Shown: piece after piece, positions 57,505 through 64,000 of the stretch | Layout of the letters: every line of letters begins with the position of its first letter | Numbering within the stretch: position 1 is the first letter of the stretch | Assembly (NCBI RefSeq): GCF_008639165.1 | Contig: NZ_CP029197.1 | Coordinates: 4,778,001-4,842,000 of the forward strand | From: Streptomyces venezuelae ATCC 10712 | GTDB taxonomy: Bacteria; Actinomycetota; Actinomycetes; Streptomycetales; Streptomycetaceae | Direction: 5' to 3' | Length of the DNA stretch: 64,000 nt | Notes under the pieces: generated by a model | Seen by the model: only the letters and a program-made list of their open reading frames with translations | The model's database searches: none | Told to the model about the DNA's origin: nothing | Made by a program: the position numbers and the translations under genes

Positions 57505-58688
57505 ACAGGAACGCGAGTACCAGCACCGGTCTGAACCCGAGCAGCGGCGACGAGCGGTTGCGCCGCTGGCGGCTCGTCCTCGGCGGCGGGGACGCCGACG
57601 GCACCGGGCGGGTCCTCGGCGGCACCGACGCCGCCATGGACGGGGCCCTCACCGCGCTCTACGGCCGCCCGAGCCACGGCGGCGAGCGCACCGGCCGGGA
57701 CCGCTCGGCCGGACTCGGCGCCTCCGCGCCCTCCGTCGCCCGCTGGCTCGGTGACATCCGGACGTACTTCCCCAGCTCCGTCGTCCAGGTCATGCAGCGT
57801 GACGCGATCGACCGGCTCGGCCTCGCCGGCCTCCTCCTGGAACCGGAGATGCTGGAGGCCGTCGAGGCGGACGTGCACCTGGTCGGCACCCTGCTGTCCC
57901 TGCACAAGGCCATGCCGGAGACGACCAGGGAGACCGCCCGGGCCGTCGTGCGCAAGGTCGTCGACGACCTGGAGAAGCGGCTCGCCACCCGCACCCGGGC
58001 GACCCTCACCGGCGCCCTCGACCGCTCCGCCCGGATCAGCAGGCCGCGCCACCGGGACATCGACTGGGACCGCACGATCCGCGCCAACCTCGGGAACTAC
58101 CTGCCGGAGCACCGCACGGTCGTCCCCGAGCGGCTCGTCGGCCACGGCCGGGCCGCGCGGGGGACCCGCAAGGAGGTGGTGCTCTGCATCGACCAGTCGG
58201 GCTCGATGGCGGCCTCCGTCGTGTACGCCTCCGTGTTCGGCGCGGTGCTCGCCTCCCTGAGGTCGATCGACACCCGGCTCGTCGTCTTCGACACCGCCGT
58301 CGTGGACCTGACCGACCGGATCGACGACCCCGTCGACGTCCTCTTCGGCACCCAGCTCGGCGGCGGCACCGACATCAACCGCGCCCTCGCCCACTGCCAG
58401 TCGAAGATCACCCGCCCCGCGGACACCGTCGTCGTCCTCATCAGCGACCTGTACGAGGGGGGCATCCGCGACGAGATGCTGAAGCGGGTCGCGGCGATGA
58501 AGGCCGCGGGCGTCCAGTTCGTGGCGCTGCTCGCCCTGTCGGACGAGGGCGCCCCGGCGTACGACCGCGAGCACGCGGCGGCGCTCGCCGCGCTCGGCGT
58601 CCCGGCCTTCGCCTGCACGCCCGATCTCTTTCCGGAGGTGATGGCCGCGGCCCTGGAGAAGCGGCCACTCCCGATACCCGTGCCGTGA
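57501..58688 (+). CDS. VWA-domain protein of the MoxR system
   Basis: 395 aa. The C-terminal VWA domain (~222-390) has an intact metal-ion site DxSxS: Asp231, Ser233, Ser235 in LCIDQSGSMAASVVYASVFGAVLASL, then Thr in GGGTDINRAL and Asp in VLISDLYEGG. The N-terminal ~200 residues are helical, with the basic ISRPRHRDIDWDRTIRANLGNYLPEHRTVVPERLVGHGR. No signal or membrane helix, so it acts in the cytosol with the MoxR ATPase. ATG 57501 overlaps the DUF5682 stop. It is comparable to E. coli YehP. Confidence 0.92.
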   Translation: MNRNASTSTGLNPSSGDERLRRWRLVLGGGDADGTGRVLGGTDAAMDGALTALYGRPSHGGERTGRDRSAGLGASAPSVARWLGDIRTYFPSSVVQVMQRDAIDRLGLAGLLLEPEMLEAVEADVHLVGTLLSLHKAMPETTRETARAVVRKVVDDLEKRLATRTRATLTGALDRSARISRPRHRDIDWDRTIRANLGNYLPEHRTVVPERLVGHGRAARGTRKEVVLCIDQSGSMAASVVYASVFGAVLASLRSIDTRLVVFDTAVVDLTDRIDDPVDVLFGTQLGGGTDINRALAHCQSKITRPADTVVVLISDLYEGGIRDEMLKRVAAMKAAGVQFVALLALSDEGAPAYDREHAAALAALGVPAFACTPDLFPEVMAAALEKRPLPIPVP

Positions 58689-58965
58689 GCCCGGTGCCGT
58701 GAGCCCGGTCCCGGCGCCCCGGCGTCCTCGGCGCCCCGGGCATCCCCGGCGCCCCGGCGTCCCCGGGTGCGGAATCCGTCGTCCCGGGGCCACCCGCACG
58801 GGTGCCACGGGCCGCACTGAGTCCCATATCACACCGCCCCCGGACCGGCCCTCACCCGCTTCCCCGGCGCGTCGTGAGGGGTCGGGAGGCCATGCGCCGC
58901 CTGCCGCGTCCGCCCCGGGCCCCCGCCCCCGGCCCCCTACGGACGGCCCCTTCGGTCCTACGGCC

Positions 58966-58981
58966 TGTGACCCGTATCACC
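58966..58981. promoter_or_regulatory. CRP-like site upstream of sucC
   Basis: TGTGA-CCCGTA-TCACC, one base off the CRP consensus TGTGA-N6-TCACA, centred about 53 bases before the TAACCT -10-like element. Confidence 0.5.
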
Positions 58982-59003
58982 GCTCCGTTGTGATCTGCGA
59001 TTT

Positions 59004-59019
59004 AGGGACCTACGTCCCT
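59004..59019. promoter_or_regulatory. DosR/OsdR-like palindrome upstream of sucC
   Basis: AGGGAC-CTAC-GTCCCT, perfect 6-base arms. The core GGGAC-N4-GTCCC equals the core of the mycobacterial DosR box. It overlaps the expected -35 of the TAACCT promoter (59026-59031). Confidence 0.5.
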
Positions 59020-59158
59020 CAGGGATAACCTGCGAGACGGACATGCCGCGTCCACGGACACCGTGTACGCCTCCCTTGTGACAGCGCAGTCACGTTGCCC
59101 TCCGCGGCACGCCCACGCAGACAACGAACCGCGATCATCAGAAAAGGGACGGACGCGC

Positions 59159-60337
59159 GTGGACCTGTTCGAGTACCAGGCGAGGGACCTCTTCGCCAAG
59201 CACGGAGTACCGGTGCTGGCCGGTGAAGTCATCGACACGCCTGAGGCCGCGCGCGCCGCGACCGAGCGCCTCGGCGGCAAGTCCGTCGTCAAGGCGCAGG
59301 TGAAGGTCGGTGGCCGCGGCAAGGCCGGCGGCGTCAAGCTGGCCGCCGACGCGGACGAGGCCGTCGCCCGCGCGACGGACATCCTCGGGATGGACATCAA
59401 GGGCCACACGGTCCACAAGGTGATGATCGCCGAGCTGTCCCCGGAGATCGAGGCGGAGTACTACGTCTCGTACCTCCTCGACCGCACCAACCGCACCTTC
59501 CTGGCCATGGCCTCGGTGCAGGGCGGCATGGACATCGAGGAGGTCGCGGAGAAGACCCCCGAGGCCCTCGCGAAGGTCCCGGTCAACGCCAACGACGGCG
59601 TCACCCTGGAGAAGGCCCGCGAGATCGTCGCCCAGGCGAAGTTCCCGGCCGACGTCGCCGAGGGTGTCGCCGAGGTCCTGGTCACCCTGTGGAAGACCTT
59701 CGTCGCCGAGGACGCGCTCCTCGTCGAGGTCAACCCGCTGGTGAAGACCAAGGACGGCCGCATCCTGGCGCTGGACGGCAAGGTCTCGCTCGACGAGAAC
59801 GCCGACTTCCGTCAGCCCGAGCACGAGGCCCTCGAGGACAAGGCCGCAGCCAACCCGCTCGAGGCTGCCGCCAAGGCCAAGAACCTCAACTACGTCAAGC
59901 TCGACGGCGAGGTCGGCATCATCGGCAACGGCGCCGGCCTGGTCATGTCGACCCTGGACGTCGTCGCGTACGCCGGTGAGAACCACGGCGGCGTGAAGCC
60001 GGCCAACTTCCTCGACATCGGTGGCGGCGCCTCCGCCGAGGTCATGGCGAACGGCCTGGAGATCATCCTGGGCGACCCGGACGTCAAGTCCGTGTTCGTC
60101 AACGTCTTCGGTGGCATCACCGCCTGTGACGAGGTCGCCAACGGCATCGTCCAGGCCCTCGAGCTCCTCGCCTCCAAGGGCGAAGAGGTCACCAAGCCGC
60201 TGGTCGTGCGCCTCGACGGCAACAACGCGGAGCTGGGTCGCAAGATCCTGTCGGACGCGAACCACCCGCTCGTGCAGCGCGTGGACACCATGGACGGCGC
60301 GGCCGACAAGGCCGCCGAGCTCGCGGCTGCGAAGTAA
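59159..60337 (+). CDS. sucC: Succinyl-CoA synthetase beta subunit (ADP-forming)
   Basis: 392 aa from GTG 59159; it begins DLFEYQARDLFAKHGVPVLAG, the standard start, with AAGGGACGG upstream. The ATP-grasp domain has VVKAQVKVGGRGKAGGVKLA; the CoA-ligase domain has FLDIGGGASAEVMANGLEIILGDPDVKSVFVNVFGGITACDEVANGI and the late LDGNNAELGRKIL. It makes ATP from succinyl-CoA in the TCA cycle as a complex with SucD, encoded 19 bases downstream. Confidence 0.98.
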   Translation: MDLFEYQARDLFAKHGVPVLAGEVIDTPEAARAATERLGGKSVVKAQVKVGGRGKAGGVKLAADADEAVARATDILGMDIKGHTVHKVMIAELSPEIEAEYYVSYLLDRTNRTFLAMASVQGGMDIEEVAEKTPEALAKVPVNANDGVTLEKAREIVAQAKFPADVAEGVAEVLVTLWKTFVAEDALLVEVNPLVKTKDGRILALDGKVSLDENADFRQPEHEALEDKAAANPLEAAAKAKNLNYVKLDGEVGIIGNGAGLVMSTLDVVAYAGENHGGVKPANFLDIGGGASAEVMANGLEIILGDPDVKSVFVNVFGGITACDEVANGIVQALELLASKGEEVTKPLVVRLDGNNAELGRKILSDANHPLVQRVDTMDGAADKAAELAAAK

Positions 60338-60356
60338 GGGACGAGGTCAGAACACC

Positions 60357-61241
60357 ATGGCTATCTTCCTGACCAAGGACAGCAAGGTCATCGTCCAGGG
60401 CATGACCGGTGCCACGGGCATGAAGCACACCAAGCTCATGCTGGGTGACGGCACCAACATCGTCGGTGGCGTGAACCCGCGCAAGGCCGGCACGACCGTC
60501 GACTTCGACGGCACCGAGGTCCCGGTCTTCGGCTCCGTCGCCGAGGCGATGAAGGAGACCGGCGCCAACGTCTCGGTCCTCTTCGTCCCGCCGGCGTTCG
60601 CGAAGGCCGCCGTGGTCGAGGCGATCGACGCCGAGATCCCGCTGGCCGTCGTCATCACCGAGGGCATCGCCGTCCACGACTCCGCCGCCTTCTGGGCGTA
60701 CGCGCAGGCGAAGGGCAACAAGACCCGGATCATCGGCCCGAACTGCCCCGGTCTCATCACCCCGGGCCAGTCCAACGCCGGCATCATCCCGGGCGACATC
60801 ACGAAGCCGGGCCGCATCGGCCTGGTCTCGAAGTCCGGCACGCTGACGTACCAGATGATGTACGAGCTCCGTGACATCGGCTTCTCGTCCGCCGTCGGCA
60901 TCGGTGGCGACCCGGTCATCGGCACCACGCACATCGACGCCCTGGCGGCCTTCGAGGCCGACCCGGACACCGACCTGATCGTCATGATCGGTGAGATCGG
61001 CGGCGACGCCGAGGAGCGTGCGGCCGACTTCATCAAGGCCAACGTCACCAAGCCGGTCGTCGGCTACGTCGCGGGCTTCACCGCGCCCGAGGGCAAGACC
61101 ATGGGCCACGCCGGCGCCATCGTCTCCGGCTCCTCCGGCACCGCCCAGGCGAAGAAGGAGGCCCTTGAGGCCGCGGGCGTCAAGGTCGGCAAGACGCCGA
61201 CCGAGACGGCCAAGCTGGCGCGCGCCATCCTCGCGGGCTGA
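60357..61241 (+). CDS. sucD: Succinyl-CoA synthetase alpha subunit
   Basis: 294 aa from ATG 60357 (MAIFLTKDSKVIVQGMTGATGMKHT). CoA-binding Rossmann domain at the N-terminus with VGGVNPRKAGTTVDFDG, then IIGPNCPGLITPGQSNAGIIPG, KSGTLTYQM, and GIGGDPVIGTTHIDAL. The phosphorylated His251 is in GKTMGHAGAIVSGSSGTAQAKKEAL. It carries the phosphohistidine and CoA site; SucC carries the nucleotide site. A GAGG element stands upstream. It forms an operon with sucC and ends at a strong terminator. Confidence 0.98.
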   Translation: MAIFLTKDSKVIVQGMTGATGMKHTKLMLGDGTNIVGGVNPRKAGTTVDFDGTEVPVFGSVAEAMKETGANVSVLFVPPAFAKAAVVEAIDAEIPLAVVITEGIAVHDSAAFWAYAQAKGNKTRIIGPNCPGLITPGQSNAGIIPGDITKPGRIGLVSKSGTLTYQMMYELRDIGFSSAVGIGGDPVIGTTHIDALAAFEADPDTDLIVMIGEIGGDAEERAADFIKANVTKPVVGYVAGFTAPEGKTMGHAGAIVSGSSGTAQAKKEALEAAGVKVGKTPTETAKLARAILAG

Positions 61242-61270
61242 ATCAGCGCGTAGCGCGGCAGCGAGCCGTA

Positions 61271-61325
61271 CGAGAGGGCCCCGCCCCCACTGCCCGGTCA
61301 CCCGGGCGGGGGCGGGGCCCTCTCG
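61271..61325. terminator. Bidirectional terminator between sucD and the XRE/sigma-like gene
   Basis: Perfect 18-bp outer stem (61271-61288 with 61308-61325) with a small inner stem in the loop (GCCCGG with CCGGGC), in the convergent gap. Confidence 0.92.
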
Positions 61326-61338
61326 CGTACCCGCGGAG

Positions 61339-62691
61339 CTACTCGGCCGTCGGGACCAGCCGCTCCGGGCCCGGGTTCGGTTCGGCGCGCAGCCTGTCGC
61401 GGAGCTCCACGTCCTCCGGGCGGAGCTTCTGCGGGCCGCCGCGCACCGGGACGCCGTTGACGGTCTCGCCGGGGGCGTTCACCGGGATGTACCGGGTGGG
61501 GGCGGTGGCCGCCGTGAAGCCGGTGACGCCGATGAGGACCGCCGTCACCCCCAGCACCGCGCGCGTCCAGGTGCGGGTGCGCCTCTCGCTGCCGGTCCGG
61601 ACCGCGCGGGCCGCGGGGAGGGTCGCCGTGGGTGCCTCCGTGACCAGCGCGCTCAGCCGCCGGTGCAGGGCCTCCGGCTCGGCCAGTTCGGGCACCCGCT
61701 TGCCGAGCACCGTCCGCGCGTGCAGCAGCCGGTTGGCGGCGGCGGGGGTGCTCGCCTCGGTCTCGGCGGCCGTCTCCGGCAGGTCGAGGCCGAGCCCGTC
61801 GTAGAGGAGCACGGTACGGCGGTAGGGCGGCGGCAGTTCGAGGAGCGCGGTGAGCAGCGCCCGCCGGTTCGCCTCGGTGGGCGGGGCGTCGGGGTGCTTG
61901 TGGGCGCGTCGCAGCCGGTGCCAGGGGGAGAGGGCGTACTCGTACGCCGTCGCCCGCACCCAGCCGACCGGGTCCGGGTCGACGGCGACCTCGGGCCAGT
62001 GCTGCCAGGCGTGGTGGAAGGCGTACTCCACGGCCTCCCGGGAGAGCCGCCGGCGGCCGGACAGCAGATACGTCTGGTGGACGAGGCCGGGCGCCGCGTG
62101 CGCGTACAGCGCGTCGAAGGCCTCTTCGGGGGTGAGCCCCGGTACGGCGGGGAGTCCTGGGGCGGCGGGCCGGACCGGTTCGGGAGCCGGAGCCTCGGCC
62201 GCCACCGGTTTCAGCCGTTCCTGCGGCCTCGGGTCGGCCCTCCGGGCCGGGGCCGGGGCCGGAGAGGGGGCCTTCGGCGGCTTGGCGGCCCGCTTGGCCG
62301 CCGCCCTGGGCCGGACGTCGGCCGGGGGAGCGGGAGCCTGCGCCCGTACGGGTGACGGGGACCGCGGCTTCGCGGGCTTCTCGGCCGCCGGGGGCCTCTC
62401 GGCCGCCGCCGGTTTCTCGGACGCCGCCGGCGACGCCGACGACACGGCCGGGTTCTCCGTGGACGGCGGCCCGTCCGGCTCGAAGCTGCCGAGCAGCTTC
62501 GCGTACGCCTCGCGTTTGCGGCCGCGGGGGGCCGAGCGCCCGGTCTCCCACGACCTGACCGTGGCCTTCGTGACGCCCATGGCCTCGGCGACCTGCTCCT
62601 CGCTCAGGGCGAGGGCCTCTCGCAACCTGCGCCGCTCCTTCGGGGTCGGCAGGGTGACGGAGGATGCGGAATCCGCGGTGCTCCGGCTCAT
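61339..62691 (-). CDS. Fusion of XRE helix-turn-helix, sigma-70-like domain and a membrane helix
   Basis: 450 aa from ATG 62691 (GGAGG nine bases upstream). Residues ~15-60 are an XRE-type HTH: ERRRLREALALSEEQVAEAMGVTKATVRSWETGRSAPRGRKREAYAKLL. A long Ala/Pro/Lys linker (~70-180) follows. Residues ~195-350 look like ECF sigma regions 2 and 4: EEAFDALYAHAAPGLVHQTYLLSGRRRLSREAVEYAFHHAWQHWPEVAVDPDPVGWVRATAYEYAL and LLELPPPYRRTVLLYDGLGLDLPETAAETEASTPAAANRLLHAR. Then one membrane helix (~385-405, AVLGVTAVLIGVTGFTAAT) and a short outer tail. It may be a membrane-tethered regulator; whether it binds RNA polymerase is unknown. Confidence 0.85.
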   Translation of the reverse strand: MSRSTADSASSVTLPTPKERRRLREALALSEEQVAEAMGVTKATVRSWETGRSAPRGRKREAYAKLLGSFEPDGPPSTENPAVSSASPAASEKPAAAERPPAAEKPAKPRSPSPVRAQAPAPPADVRPRAAAKRAAKPPKAPSPAPAPARRADPRPQERLKPVAAEAPAPEPVRPAAPGLPAVPGLTPEEAFDALYAHAAPGLVHQTYLLSGRRRLSREAVEYAFHHAWQHWPEVAVDPDPVGWVRATAYEYALSPWHRLRRAHKHPDAPPTEANRRALLTALLELPPPYRRTVLLYDGLGLDLPETAAETEASTPAAANRLLHARTVLGKRVPELAEPEALHRRLSALVTEAPTATLPAARAVRTGSERRTRTWTRAVLGVTAVLIGVTGFTAATAPTRYIPVNAPGETVNGVPVRGGPQKLRPEDVELRDRLRAEPNPGPERLVPTAE

Positions 62692-62763
62692 CGGCGTCGA
62701 CCTCCCGCAGAGCTTCTCTGGGCGGAAAAGTACATAAGCGTATCTTGAGCGACACAACGGAGG

Positions 62764-62783
62764 TTTGCCTGTTACGCGGCAAA
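62764..62783. promoter_or_regulatory. Inverted repeat TTTGCC-N8-GGCAAA in the divergent gap
   Basis: Perfect 6-base arms (62764-62769, 62778-62783) in the 119-base AT-richer gap between the XRE/sigma-like gene and the DUF6350 gene. Autoregulation by the XRE protein is a possibility only. Confidence 0.4.
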
Positions 62784-62810
62784 AGCGCGTGTCGTTGGCA
62801 GCATGACCCC

Positions 62811-64000
62811 GTGACCCATGTGACCGAGCACCCCCTGGTCCACGGCGGTCGTTCCGCCGCGCTCGCCACCGCCTGCGTCCGGGGCGGGGTCGCCGCCGGA
62901 CTCGGCCTCGGCGCCCTCGCGGTCCTGGTGACCGCGGCGTGGATCAGCTCCCCGTACCCCGACGGCGGGCCCGGCGGCGCCCTGCACCTGGCCGCCGGGC
63001 TCTGGCTGCTCGCCCACGGCGTCGAGCTCGTCCGCACGGACACCCTGTCGGGCCTGCCCGCCCCGCTCGGCGTCGTCCCGATGCTGCTGTCCGTGCTCCC
63101 CGTCTGGCTGGTCCACCGGGCCGCCCGCGACACCCTCGACGCGGACGACGAGGGTCTCCGGCCGCAGACCTCGCCGAGCGGCGCCGTCGCGGCGGTGGCC
63201 GGGGGATACCTGCTGGTCGCGGCCGTGGTCGTGGTCTACAGCGAGAGCGGACCGCTGGCCGCCGACCTCGTCACCGCGGGACTCTGGCTGCCCGCCGTCG
63301 TCGTCGGCGCGGCGGCGGCCGGCGTCTGGACGGCCCTCGGGCGCCCGCTGCCCGGACAGCGCCAGGCCGCCGTCGCCCTGCGCGCGACGGGGCTCGGGCT
63401 CGTGACGCTGTCGGCCGGCGGCGCGGTCGCCGCGGCGGTCTCCCTCGCCTGGCACGCGCGCGAGGCGCAGGCCGCGTACGCGGGCATCGCGGGCGAGTGG
63501 TCGGGCCGGGTGGCGGTCGTGCTGCTCGTCCTCGCGCTGCTGCCGAACATGGCCGTGTGGGGCGCCGCGTACGGACTCGGGCCCGGTTTCACGCTCGGGA
63601 CGGGTGCTCTGGCGACCCCGCTGGGGCTCGTCGGGGACCCGGCCGTGCCGCCGTTCCCGCTCCTCGCCGCGCTGCCCACCGAGGCGCGCGGTACGTGGGT
63701 GCACGGGGCGATCGCGGCGGTCCCGCTCGCCGCCGCCGTGTTCCAGGGCGGCCGGGTGGGACGCGCGGCGCGGAGCTGGACGGCCAGGGACACGGCGCTG
63801 GCCGCACTGGGCGCCGCCTGGGCCTGCGGGGCGGCCGTCGCCGTCCTCTCGGCCGCGGCGGGCGGTCCGCTCGGCACCGGGCGGCTCTCGGTCTTCGGCC
63901 CGGTGTGGTGGCAGACGGGCGCGGCGACGGTCCTGTGGGGTGCCTGCGTCGGCGTCCCGGTGGCCTTGGGGGTACGGGCCTGGGGCCGCCGGGTACCCCG
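62811..64000 (+). CDS. DUF6350-type polytopic membrane protein, 3' end outside window
   Basis: The frame runs open from GTG 62811 to the window end (about 396 codons) without a stop. It begins with VTHVTEHPLVHGGRSAALATA, and then hydrophobic helices alternate with short loops: LGLGALAVLVTAAWISS, LGVVPMLLSVLPVWLVH, VAGGYLLVAAVVVVYSESG, LWLPAVVVGAAAAGVWTAL, VAVVLLVLALLPNMAVWGAAYGLGPGFTLG. The phrase LLPNMAVWGAAYGLGPGFTLGTG resembles DUF6350/PerM-like membrane proteins known near purN and sucCD in actinobacteria. No SD before GTG 62811 or GTG 62820, so the start may be leaderless or further downstream. Function unknown. Confidence 0.82.
   Translation, partial: MTHVTEHPLVHGGRSAALATACVRGGVAAGLGLGALAVLVTAAWISSPYPDGGPGGALHLAAGLWLLAHGVELVRTDTLSGLPAPLGVVPMLLSVLPVWLVHRAARDTLDADDEGLRPQTSPSGAVAAVAGGYLLVAAVVVVYSESGPLAADLVTAGLWLPAVVVGAAAAGVWTALGRPLPGQRQAAVALRATGLGLVTLSAGGAVAAAVSLAWHAREAQAAYAGIAGEWSGRVAVVLLVLALLPNMAVWGAAYGLGPGFTLGTGALATPLGLVGDPAVPPFPLLAALPTEARGTWVHGAIAAVPLAAAVFQGGRVGRAARSWTARDTALAALGAAWACGAAVAVLSAAAGGPLGTGRLSVFGPVWWQTGAATVLWGACVGVPVALGVRAWGRRVP

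Larger units (their letters stand above)
58689..59158. other. Control region upstream of sucC
   Basis: 470 bases. A 14-bp unit TGCCGTGAGCCCGG is repeated at 58681-58694 and 58695-58708 over the VWA stop, and CCGGCGCCCCGGCGTCC occurs at 58711-58727 and 58746-58762. Nearer sucC are a CRP-like site (58966-58981), a DosR-like palindrome (59004-59019) and a -10-like TAACCT (59026-59031). Nothing is coding here. Confidence 0.7.

Noticed and set aside
1..64000. CRISPR arrays, insertion sequences, prophage or tRNA/rRNA genes
   Set aside because: None was seen: no regular direct-repeat arrays with spacers, no transposase or integrase frames and no recognisable tRNA cloverleaf on reading.

Overview
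The window is a piece of a Streptomyces (high-GC actinobacterial) chromosome. Codons end in G or C almost throughout, GTG starts are common, several genes lack a Shine-Dalgarno site next to a promoter-like -10 element, and the proteins are diagnostic: WhiD, BldM, a ShbA-type ECF sigma factor beside guaB, GroEL1 with a Gly-His tail, and IcmB. The gene order whiD-bldM-ECF sigma-guaB-guaB3 and the order pcrA, M23 peptidase, icmB, SWIM/MoxR cluster, sucCD match what I remember of the S. coelicolor chromosome around SCO4762-SCO4810. This is core chromosome. I found no insertion sequence, prophage, CRISPR array, tRNA or rRNA.

Layout. 1-1314: 3' part of groEL1. 1.4-9.6 kb: a carbohydrate block with an ABC importer lacking its own ATPase, a 2-hydroxyacid dehydrogenase, a DeoR-headed/LacI-bodied regulator and a divergent DUF2264 protein, with matching TGATCGAA operators. 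9.6-12.1 kb: SDR, MOSC and LysR genes. 12.2-17.4 kb: developmental regulators (whiD, bldM, ECF sigma) and IMP dehydrogenase genes. 17.5-20.7 kb: an atypical nucleotide-sugar dehydrogenase and glpD. 20.9-28.6 kb: three membrane-anchored Ser/Thr kinase-family genes, the middle one a pseudokinase. 28.8-36.3 kb: aldehyde dehydrogenase, GMC oxidoreductase, chorismate mutase with a candidate Phe/Tyr leader peptide, guaA and a class II aldolase. 36.4-43.9 kb: membrane and envelope genes with a PspC-type two-component system. 44.0-50.0 kb: pcrA/uvrD, M23 peptidase, lipase, icmB. 50.0-58.7 kb: a two-armed SWIM-DUF5691 / MoxR-DUF5682-VWA system. 59.2-61.2 kb: sucCD. 61.3-64.0 kb: an XRE/sigma-like/membrane fusion and a DUF6350 membrane protein cut by the window end.

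The most interesting observation is regulatory. The pcrA promoter and the promoter of the SWIM-DUF5691 arm match the RecA-independent (PafBC-type) actinobacterial DNA-damage promoter, TTGTCRGTG-N8-TAnnnT, at the right distance from the start codons; the MoxR-DUF5682-VWA arm carries the same element with one change in the -10. The functionally obscure SWIM/MoxR/VWA cluster therefore looks like one damage-inducible system. Other sites read directly from sequence are an exact sigma-BldN promoter at bldM, an exact sigma-R promoter at guaB, a leaderless Phe/Tyr-containing mini-ORF followed by a terminator ahead of chorismate mutase, and a DosR-like palindrome plus a CRP-like site ahead of sucCD. 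All functional calls come from reading the sequence and from memory of the families; no database search was run.
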